A stretch of 64,000 nt of DNA from JAPPLB01 sp965204095 (GTDB lineage Bacteria; Acidobacteriota; Terriglobia; Bryobacterales; UBA6623), in assembly GCA_965204095.1 (NCBI GenBank), contig OZ241991.1:5022001-5086000 (forward strand), written 5' to 3'. Below, one piece after another: positions 36,424-43,024 of the stretch (position 1 is its first letter; every line of letters begins with the position of its first letter). A model generated the notes under the pieces. That model was not told the DNA's origin, made no database searches, and was given only the letters and a program-made list of their open reading frames with translations. A program made the translations under genes and the position numbers.

Positions 36424-37274
36424 TAGTCGGGATGGAGCTTACGGCGCAGTTTCCGGGCGGATTCGAATTCCTCGGAGATCCGGGTACCGGGGAGTTCGTT
36501 TCGCAGCTCGGTGAGTTTTTCGATGTAGCGGTCGAGGGCTTGGGTAATGTTGGCGCTGTTGGTGGCGAGAATGTCTTTCCAGACGCCGTAGGGGCTCTCG
36601 GCGAGGCGGGTCATATCGCGCAGGCCGGGGCCGGCAACTTGTAGGGAGTTCTGGTCAGTTACGTTCTCGGCGACGGACGAGGCGAGGGCCGTGGCGACAA
36701 TCTGGGGAAGATGGGACGTCCAGCCTACGATACGGTCGTGCGCGGCGGCCGGCAGGACGACGGGCCGGGCGCCGATCTTGCGAATCCAGGAGACGAATTC
36801 GTCGACGATGGGAGCTGTCGGAAGCTGACCTTCGAGCGGGGTCAGGACGTAGGTTGCATCCTGAAAGAGATGCGCTTCGGCGCGCTCGGCGCCTCGCTGC
36901 TCCTTGCCGGCCATGGGATGACCACCGAGGAAGAGAGCGCCGCTTGAGAACGAGTCATGAGCTTGCTCGACAATCCGCCGCTTGGTGCTCCCGGCGTCGG
37001 TGACGAGGGCTCCAGATGGGGCAAGCCTGCTGACAACGGGGATGACTTCGAGGATGCGTTCGATCGGTTGCGACAGGTAGATGAGGTCCGATTGGCCGGC
37101 AGCCTGGTCGAGCGGCCGGCCTTCGTCGATGGTGCCCCGCGCCAGCGCGGCCGCGATGGTGCGGGGCGAGCTGACGCCCAGAATGCGTCCGGTGAAGCCG
37201 GCGGCGCGGAGGGCGAGTCCGAAGGAACCACCGATGAGGCCGACGCCTACGATGCTGACGGTTTCAATGGGCAT
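36423..37274 (-). CDS. tyrA: Prephenate dehydrogenase
   Basis: The 283-residue NAD-dependent enzyme converts prephenate to 4-hydroxyphenylpyruvate in tyrosine synthesis. The nucleotide-binding motif is VGVGLIGGSFGLAL at the N-terminus. DAGSTKRRI, FLGGHPMAGKEQRGAERA and VGWTSHLPQIVATAL are the family's catalytic and substrate-binding segments (His in GGHPMAG and in TSHLPQ). It follows the chorismate mutase gene by 67 bases, at the end of the trp-aroQ-tyrA cluster. The last stop base falls within a family-1 repeat. Confidence 0.95.
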   Translation of the reverse strand: MPIETVSIVGVGLIGGSFGLALRAAGFTGRILGVSSPRTIAAALARGTIDEGRPLDQAAGQSDLIYLSQPIERILEVIPVVSRLAPSGALVTDAGSTKRRIVEQAHDSFSSGALFLGGHPMAGKEQRGAERAEAHLFQDATYVLTPLEGQLPTAPIVDEFVSWIRKIGARPVVLPAAAHDRIVGWTSHLPQIVATALASSVAENVTDQNSLQVAGPGLRDMTRLAESPYGVWKDILATNSANITQALDRYIEKLTELRNELPGTRISEEFESARKLRRKLHPD

Positions 37275-37341
37275 GCCGAAGCGGTTTGGCGACAGAGGCG
37301 ACAGGGGCGCGGTGCATGCCCCGGAACCCCGCGGCGCCGAC

Positions 37342-37638
37342 TCACTCGTTGCGGGAAGAAATCGGGTTTCGTTTTCGTTCTCGCTCCTGCAGGAATCGCA
37401 TCTCGGCCATAATCAACTCGAAGATGCGCTCGACGGCCTCGCCGCTGAGCTGTCCCTTGTTGAGTTTCTTGAGTTTTTCGATCACGGCTTGCTCGCGCCT
37501 GGGCGAAAAAACCGGGAGGCCGGCCTGACGCTTGAGGGGGGAGAGCCGGAGGACACATTCGACTCGCTCGTTGAGCAGTTCGAGAAGGCGGCGATCGATG
37601 GCATCGATGCGTTCACGCCAGTCGGAAACGTCCATCAA
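37342..37638 (-). CDS. aroQ: Chorismate mutase, AroQ class
   Basis: The product is a 98-residue all-helical monofunctional chorismate mutase, which rearranges chorismate to prephenate and thereby supplies tyrA downstream. Diagnostic residues are in WRERIDAIDRRLLELLNERV, the Arg/Lys in RLSPLKRQAG, VFSPRREQAVIEKL and ERIFELIMAEMRFLQE. Its ATG abuts the trpA stop codon, implying translational coupling. Confidence 0.94.
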   Translation of the reverse strand: MMDVSDWRERIDAIDRRLLELLNERVECVLRLSPLKRQAGLPVFSPRREQAVIEKLKKLNKGQLSGEAVERIFELIMAEMRFLQERERKRNPISSRNE

Positions 37639-38460
37639 CTATCTCCCGGCCGGGGCTTCCACCGGAACCCGCAGGCCTTCTTTAAGCCGGGCGGCGAGGG
37701 CGCACATGCGGCCGGCGAGGTCAGGCGCATCCTGGTGCTCTTCGATGACCCGCATGAAAGCACTGCCCACCACGGCGGCGTCCGCATACGGCGCGAGCGC
37801 CCGCATGTGTTCGGGCTTCGACAGGCCAAAGCCGACCGCAAGCGGCAAGTCCGTTACGCGGCGGGTTCGCTCGATCAACTGCCGGGCTTGATCGGAAACC
37901 CGCTCCCGCTCCCCGGTCACTCCTGCCCTTGACACAAGATAAACGAAACCCGCACTCGAACGCGACAACACCCGGAGGCGATCGTCGGGGGTCGTTTGCG
38001 AAACGAGGAAGACGGGGTCGAGGCCGTGCTTTTGCATTTCGGCCAGGTAGAGGCCAGCTTCCTCGATGTTCAGGTCCGTCAACAAAGCGCCGTCGGCGCC
38101 GGCAGCCGCGGAGTCGGAGGCGAAGCGCGCGAAGCCGTACCTCATGATCGGATTGAGGTAGGTGAAGATGATGACCGGAATCTCCGAGCGTGTGCGGAGA
38201 TTGCGGAGGATCTCGAGAACCTTCGGGAATGTCGTGCCGGCGCGAAGCGCTCGCTCGCCGGCCTTCTGGATGACCGGGCCGTCGGCGATGGGATCGGAAA
38301 AGGGAACGCCCAACTCGATGATGTCCGCGCCGCCTTGCTCGAGCGCAAGGATGAGCTTGACAGTGTGGCCGGGCGACGGGTCGCCCGCGGTGATATAGGC
38401 GACGAGGCCCCGGTTGTTCTCGCGGCGGAGGCGCTCGAAGGCGGAAGTGATGCGGCTCAT
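37639..38460 (-). CDS. trpA: Tryptophan synthase alpha chain
   Basis: The 273-residue TIM barrel cleaves indole-3-glycerol phosphate to indole, which is passed to TrpB. I start it at 38460 (MSRITSAFERLRRE). Family motifs are LVAYITAGDPSPGHT, the catalytic Glu in ADIIELGVPFSDPIADGPVI, TYLNPIMRYG, LLTDLNIEEAG with the catalytic Asp, and VGFGLSKPEH. It is separated from trpB by 320 bases holding an 89-base tandem repeat, while downstream aroQ abuts it. Confidence 0.95.
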   Translation of the reverse strand: MSRITSAFERLRRENNRGLVAYITAGDPSPGHTVKLILALEQGGADIIELGVPFSDPIADGPVIQKAGERALRAGTTFPKVLEILRNLRTRSEIPVIIFTYLNPIMRYGFARFASDSAAAGADGALLTDLNIEEAGLYLAEMQKHGLDPVFLVSQTTPDDRLRVLSRSSAGFVYLVSRAGVTGERERVSDQARQLIERTRRVTDLPLAVGFGLSKPEHMRALAPYADAAVVGSAFMRVIEEHQDAPDLAGRMCALAARLKEGLRVPVEAPAGR

Positions 38461-38548
38461 CCGAATACCGGTCTGGCAATATGCACGGTCTGCACCCCGA
38501 GTACAGTCCGTTTCGTCCGTCGATCCCGCGACGGCGCGGATACAGGCG

Positions 38549-38726
38549 TCAGTTTTTTCTTCGCTCGTGTGCGGATCATACAAGCGGGAAACATTCGGAT
38601 CGGTGTCAACACCGCTTGATCAGGAAGATGTTTCACATCAGTTTTTCCTCCGCCCGCGGGCGGATCATACCAGCAAGAAACATCCGGGACGTTGTCAACG
38701 CTGCTTGCATAGGAGGATGTTTCAGG
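38549..38726 (-). repeat. Two 89-base tandem repeat units between trpB and trpA
   Basis: Units at 38549-38637 and 38638-38726 are imperfect direct copies (TCAGTTTTT..., GCGGATCATAC, AAACAT, TGTCAAC, GATGTTTCA). Read on the minus strand, each holds TTGACA and TATGAT separated by 23 bases (38609-38604/38580-38575 and 38698-38693/38669-38664). They may be duplicated regulatory units upstream of trpA-aroQ-tyrA; the spacing is too long for a standard promoter. Confidence 0.75.
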
Positions 38727-38780
38727 ACAGGGGCCGAAGAAAAGCATTGTACTGTTGCGGCAGCCTGTCAGTCCCGTGGA

Positions 38781-39989
38781 TCAGCCGAGAGCGGGCATGT
38801 TCTCCCGGAAGATGCCGATGTCCTTGTCGCCTCGGCCGGAGAGGTTGATGAGGAACGACTGCCCTTTCGCATCCGGCGCGCGGCGAATCGCTTCGGCAAC
38901 GGCGTGGGCGGATTCGAGGGCGGGGATGACGCCTTCGAGGCGGGAGAGGAGTTTTACGGCTTCCAAAGCGTCTTCGTCAGAGCAGGAGACATATTCGACG
39001 CGTCCTTGATCGTGCAGCCAGGAGTGTTCAGGGCCGACGGTGGCGTAGTCGAGGCCGGCGGAAACCGAGTGGGTCAGCGCGATCTGGCCGTCTTCGTCCT
39101 GCAGGAGATAACTGTAGGTACCGTGGAGCACACCCGGACTACCTCCGCAGAACCGCGCGGCGTGCTGGCCCAAGCCGGGTCCGTGTCCGCCGGCTTCGAT
39201 GCCCACCATATTGACGGATTCGTCTTCGAGGAACGGATGGAAGAGGCCGATCGAATTGCTTCCGCCTCCGACGCAGGCCATGAGAACGTCGGGGAGTCCG
39301 CCTGTCAGGTCGAGGAACTGACGCCTCGCTTCCCGGCCGATCACGGAATTAAAATCACGGACCATCCTCGGATAGGGGTGAGGTCCAAGAGCGGAGCCCA
39401 ACAGATAGTGCGTTGTTTCGAAATGGGCGACCCAGTCGCGCATGGCTTCGCTGATGGCATCTTTCAGAGTGCGGCTGCCGGTATCGACGCCGATGACCTC
39501 AGCACCCATCAGGCGCATGCGGAAAACATTGGGGCTCTGACGGCGCATGTCCTCTTCGCCCATATAGACGATGCACTCGAAGCCGAACAGGGCACAGGCG
39601 GCAGCCGTCGCGACACCGTGTTGGCCTGCGCCGGTCTCGGCAATGACTCGCTTCTTGCCCATGCGTTCGACGAGCAGGCCCTGGCCGAGGCAGTTGTTGA
39701 TCTTGTGAGCCCCGGTGTGGAGCAGGTCCTCACGCTTGAGGTAGATTTCCGCGCCGCCGAGATGCCGGCTCAGCCTCTTGGCGTGGTAGAGAGGCGTGGG
39801 GCGGCCGGCAAAGCGGCGGGAGAGGTTTTCGAGCTCGTCTCGAAAGCTTTCGTCGGCACACGCCCGGTCGTAGGCGATTTCGAGTTGATCGAGCGGAGCC
39901 ACCAGGATTTCCGGGACGTAGCGCCCCCCGTAGGGACCGAAGTGACCCAGGGTGTCGGGCAGGGTTGTGGTTATTGTTGTAGCCGCCAT
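38781..39989 (-). CDS. trpB: Tryptophan synthase beta chain
   Basis: The 402-residue PLP enzyme condenses indole with serine to form tryptophan. The PLP lysine is in REDLLHTGAHKINNCLGQ. FGPYGGRYVPEIL, AETGAGQHGVATA, GSRTLKDAISEAMRDWV, VGGGSNSIGLFHPF and SAGLDYATVGPEHSWL are canonical trpB1 segments. It is encoded downstream of trpF after a 141-base gap and upstream of trpA after the 89-base tandem units. Confidence 0.97.
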   Translation of the reverse strand: MAATTITTTLPDTLGHFGPYGGRYVPEILVAPLDQLEIAYDRACADESFRDELENLSRRFAGRPTPLYHAKRLSRHLGGAEIYLKREDLLHTGAHKINNCLGQGLLVERMGKKRVIAETGAGQHGVATAAACALFGFECIVYMGEEDMRRQSPNVFRMRLMGAEVIGVDTGSRTLKDAISEAMRDWVAHFETTHYLLGSALGPHPYPRMVRDFNSVIGREARRQFLDLTGGLPDVLMACVGGGSNSIGLFHPFLEDESVNMVGIEAGGHGPGLGQHAARFCGGSPGVLHGTYSYLLQDEDGQIALTHSVSAGLDYATVGPEHSWLHDQGRVEYVSCSDEDALEAVKLLSRLEGVIPALESAHAVAEAIRRAPDAKGQSFLINLSGRGDKDIGIFRENMPALG

Positions 39990-40130
39990 GACCTATCGCC
40001 AGTGTCTCCGTTCGGAAGTTTCGTGCGCGCCGGTTGCATCACTCCTCCGGGGAACCGGCACAACATTCCGTACTCCCATATTGTCATTGCGGTTTTCCGC
40101 TTCAAGTCGGATTTCACCAGTACCGCAATA

Positions 40131-40760
40131 TTACCCATCTTTCCCGGAAAGCGCGGCTTCCAAGTATGCTTTCACCTTGCCGCGATCTTTCAACCCGGGT
40201 TTGCGTTCAAGCCTGGAACTGGCGTCGACGCCATGAGGCGCGACTTGCCGCAGAGCCTCGCCGACATTGTCACGTCCCAAGCCACCTGCAAGGATGACGC
40301 GGCCGTGCCGCTTCGCCTCCACCGCGATGGGCCATGGAAACGTGCGGCCCGTTCCCCCGTACGCGCCGTTGGAGGCGGCGTCGAGGAAATAAGCCTCGCA
40401 GGGGTAGACCTTCAGGCTGTCCACGTCGAATCCGGGCGCAACGCGGAAGGCCTTCCAGACACGAAGGTCGCTCAGCTCCTGACAGACCGCCGGGGTCTCA
40501 TTGCCGTGAAGCTGCACGACATCGAGCCCGACGAGCGCCGCGATCTTGCGAATCCGAGCCGGCTCTTCGTCAACGAACACGCCGACGCGCAGCACGGTCT
40601 TGGGCAATGCCGCAGCGATCATCGCGGCTTTTTGCGGCGTAACGCAGCGCGGGCTACCCTGATAAAAGATCAAGCCGACTGCGTTCGCACCCTGCTCGGC
40701 CGCGAATCGAGCGTCGCCGGCGTTGGTGATGCCGCACACCTTGACGATTTCAAGCGGCAC
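40131..40760 (-). CDS. trpF: Phosphoribosylanthranilate isomerase
   Basis: The 209-residue TIM barrel catalyses the Amadori rearrangement of phosphoribosylanthranilate. The catalytic Cys is in VKVCGITNAGDARFA and the catalytic Asp in a later strand. AVGLIFYQGSPRCVTPQKAA, VGVFVDEEPARI, VQLHGNE and ILAGGLGRDNVGEAL are characteristic. It overlaps trpC by 11 bases. Confidence 0.94.
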   Translation of the reverse strand: MPLEIVKVCGITNAGDARFAAEQGANAVGLIFYQGSPRCVTPQKAAMIAAALPKTVLRVGVFVDEEPARIRKIAALVGLDVVQLHGNETPAVCQELSDLRVWKAFRVAPGFDVDSLKVYPCEAYFLDAASNGAYGGTGRTFPWPIAVEAKRHGRVILAGGLGRDNVGEALRQVAPHGVDASSRLERKPGLKDRGKVKAYLEAALSGKDG

Positions 40761-41553
40761 TTGTGCGCACTCCCTGGATCAACTCCGCGAGCGCCGCGCC
40801 CGGCGCGGCGCGCTTCATCAGGCTCTCGCCGATGAGAAATCCTCCATAGCCCGCTTCCATCAGCCGGAGAATATCATCGGCGGAGCGGATGCCGCTCTCG
40901 CTGATACAGAGCACGTCGCCGGGGATTTTTTCCGCCAGCTCGAACGACGTGCCGAGCGAGACTTCGAGAGTTTTCAGATTGCGGTTGTTGACGCCAATCA
41001 GGTCGGCGCCCGCAGCCAAGGCGCGATCCAACTCCGCTTCGTTGTGGACCTCGACGAGCGCGTCCAACTCGAGCTGGCTCGCTTCCCGCATCAGGTCGAC
41101 GAGCTGGTAGTCGGTCAAAGCAGCAACGATGAGAAGGACGGCGTCTGCGCCGCCCGCCGCCGCCTGGAACAGGTGATAGCGGTCGAACGAGAAGTCCTTG
41201 CGCAGCACGGGAAGGCTTGTCGCCGCTCGGGCGGCTTCCAGGTCCGCGAGCGAGCCTTGGAAGAATTGGGGGTCAGTGAGGACCGAGAGCGCCGCCGCAC
41301 CGCCGGCTTCATAGCCGGCCGCGATGGCGGCCGGGTCGAACTCGCCGGCGATCACACCCGCGGACGGCGAGGCTTTCTTGATCTCGGAGATGATGGCCGG
41401 CCGGGCCATTTCCAGAGCTTCCCGAAAGGGCCGGCGTTGCGGGCGCGGCAATGCTTCGATTTCGTGGAGCGGTATCCGAGCCTGTTCGAGGAGCAGTTCA
41501 GCGCGTTTGCGCGCCATGATCTGGTCCAGCACCGTCATTGCGGCCGCACGCAT
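40750..41553 (-). CDS. trpC: Indole-3-glycerol phosphate synthase
   Basis: The 267-residue TIM barrel closes the indole ring. The ATG at 41553 has TCAGGA upstream; the next Met, five codons later, is an alternative. MTVLDQIMARKRAEL, IISEIKKASPSAGVI (catalytic Lys), LSVLTDPQFFQGSLADL, VLRKDFSFDRYHLFQA, IGVNNRNLKTLEV and CISESGIRSADDI are canonical. It is the first gene of the trpCFBA-aroQ-tyrA cluster; trpE, trpG and trpD are not in the window. No clear leader peptide with Trp codons was found upstream. Confidence 0.95.
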   Translation of the reverse strand: MRAAAMTVLDQIMARKRAELLLEQARIPLHEIEALPRPQRRPFREALEMARPAIISEIKKASPSAGVIAGEFDPAAIAAGYEAGGAAALSVLTDPQFFQGSLADLEAARAATSLPVLRKDFSFDRYHLFQAAAGGADAVLLIVAALTDYQLVDLMREASQLELDALVEVHNEAELDRALAAGADLIGVNNRNLKTLEVSLGTSFELAEKIPGDVLCISESGIRSADDILRLMEAGYGGFLIGESLMKRAAPGAALAELIQGVRTSAA

Positions 41554-41674
41554 CACAACGTCCTGAAGGAAAGCAGACTGCGGGGGAGATCTCTCATCGT
41601 ATCCAGCAAGCGGAAGGGCGTCAACGAAGCAGCCGGCAAGGGGCTCCTGGCTCGATGCAGACCGGGGATGGCGG

Positions 41675-41698
41675 CTTGTCTTGCAGCTTGTCTTGCAG
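41675..41698 (+). repeat. Two perfect 12-base tandem copies
   Basis: CTTGTCTTGCAG occurs twice in succession about 120 bases upstream of trpC. No function is apparent. Confidence 0.7.
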
Positions 41699-41815
41699 CC
41701 GGTAGTGGTGGGAAAATCCCGTGGTTGACTCGGCACCCCCTTGTTGTCGGGATCGTGTTTCTGTGGATGTTGTCTCTAGCACGGAGGAGAATGAGCAAGT
41801 GCGGGCGCGTTATTA

Positions 41816-41973
41816 CAGCCCGTGGCAAAAGCCCCGCTGCATTCAAGCGGCGATGCATCCCGGCTGAACTGCGTTGCTCCTCGGTCGAATATGTCCAATA
41901 TGCTCCCTCGTTGCGCCTCGCCAGCCAAGCGCCTTGCCGCTCTCGGTGCTACGCGGGGTTTCACCACGGACTG
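41816..41973 (+). repeat. Family-2 repeat, copy 2 (complete, TA-flanked)
   Basis: Imperfect terminal inverted repeats CAGCCCGTGGCAAAAGCCCC (41816-41835) and GGGGTTTCACCACGGACTG (41955-41973) are flanked by TA at 41814-41815 and 41974-41975. Its inner 107 bases match copy 1 at 32334. The right TA begins the in-frame stop that truncates the toxin frame upstream of its remaining start. Confidence 0.78.
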
Positions 41974-42018
41974 TAAGATGATCCCAGAAGTGGACAACCT
42001 CACATCTACGGTCACAAC

Positions 42019-42240
42019 GTGGCCGAAGACGAAGTTGAGGCAGTCCTGGATCACCCAATGGAAGACCGTCTGGGAGAGGGAGGAGTGAGGGTCGCACTAG
42101 GGCAAACCGACGCAGGCCGCTATTTACGAGTCGTTTATGTTCCAGATCCCATTCCGAATTCGGTCTTCGTGATCACTGCGTATGAGCTCGGACCCAAGGC
42201 GAAGCGAGCTCTTCGCCGCAGACGCAAGAGGACACAATGA
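42019..42240 (+). CDS. Toxin-like protein of a type II toxin-antitoxin pair (DUF4258/BrnT-like), 5' end altered
   Basis: The product has 73 residues from a GTG start. The same frame can be read upstream as DDPRSGQPHIYGHNVAEDEV, which looks like the family's natural N-terminal strand, but it has no start codon and runs into a TAA formed at the edge of the family-2 repeat. The remaining protein has EAVLDHPMEDRLGEGGVRVA, GRYLRVVYVPDPIPNSVFVI and an Arg/Lys-rich tail, the compact RNase-like fold of DUF4258/BrnT-type toxins. It overlaps the next gene by four bases (ATGA). The toxin may be shortened or inactive. Confidence 0.75.
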   Translation: MAEDEVEAVLDHPMEDRLGEGGVRVALGQTDAGRYLRVVYVPDPIPNSVFVITAYELGPKAKRALRRRRKRTQ

Positions 42241-42437
42241 GCAAAAAAAACTTTCCTGCCGGATGGGATGAGAGCAGGGTTCAACAAGTGCTCGATCACT
42301 ACGAAACGCAAAGCGACGAAGAAGCTGTGGCCGAGGACGAAGCTGCATTCGAGAGAACCACGCACACGGCGATCGAAGTTCCTGTTGACCTCATTCCAGA
42401 AGTTCGCGAGCTAATCGCGAAACACAAAGTCAATTGA
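42237..42437 (+). CDS. Antitoxin-like partner protein
   Basis: The product has 66 residues. The acidic middle (YETQSDEEAVAEDEAAFERT) is followed by HTAIEVPVDLIPEVRELIAK, a strand-helix unit like the operator-binding or toxin-binding end of small antitoxins encoded after DUF4258 toxins. Toxin first and antitoxin second, with an ATGA overlap, is the order expected for this type. No autoregulatory operator could be recognised because the upstream region has been replaced by a repeat. Confidence 0.75.
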   Translation: MSKKNFPAGWDESRVQQVLDHYETQSDEEAVAEDEAAFERTTHTAIEVPVDLIPEVRELIAKHKVN

Positions 42438-42827
42438 TCGGCGTCTGGAGAAGCGGGCGGAACCGCGGGAATCCTGGAGATCGATCCTGCGTGCGATTGG
42501 GCGCGTGCAGCCTGAGAGAAGTGAGCGAACGACAGGGTCGCCGCGTCGATCGCCTACCTGCCGCGCAAGAACGGCCCGGGGAACCACTGTCGGCTCTATG
42601 CCTGAAGATTCCGACGGGCGGCTGTAAGACGTTGCTCGCTACCAAGGTCGTGGATGCGGCTAATAAGCCACTATTGCAAGCGACACGTATTCGACATCTG
42701 CGCGGAACATGCCGCCAGGAAGGACTGGGCGGATTTCGTCCCTGCCCTGCGCGATAAGGTGGTGAAGTTCGAGATCGTGGACGAGGACGAGTGGGGAAGT
42801 CACCTGATCTCGATGCTGGCCTTGTAG
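42434..42827 (+). pseudogene. Decayed helicase/type III restriction-like gene fragment
   Basis: Parts of a protein appear in different frames. One frame reads ASIAYLPRKNGPGN (about 42545-42590), another LCLKIPTGGCKTLLATKVVD (about 42596-42655), whose PTGGxKT resembles the Walker A loop of superfamily-2 helicases such as type III restriction enzymes. A third starts at ATG 42654 and ends FVPALRDKVVKFEIVDEDEW...LAL at 42827. Stops and frame changes separate them. I read this as the remnant of one gene, or of two joined by deletion, next to the toxin-antitoxin pair. Confidence 0.45.
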
Positions 42828-43024
42828 TCGGACGTTGCGAGCCACCGAGAATATTTCGCGGGATTCAATAGTGGCTCAACCGGTCTCGGCTGCTCCGGCC
42901 CGACGAGCGTCTCTCCACAGCTTCACCCGTGCAGCACCTCGCGGAGTGCTCGTGATGGTGGAGGGACAACATCATCGCACGTGTCACCTTGCTCATAAGT
43001 CGGACGCGGGCGCGAACTTGTCTA

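Noticed and set aside
38481..40835. 784-codon plus-strand frame opposite trpB and trpF
   Set aside because: It is antisense to two certain trp genes, has no family signature, and follows from high-GC codon use on the other strand.
41554..41810. Trp attenuator or leader peptide upstream of trpC
   Set aside because: No short frame with consecutive Trp codons and no convincing terminator/antiterminator pair was found.
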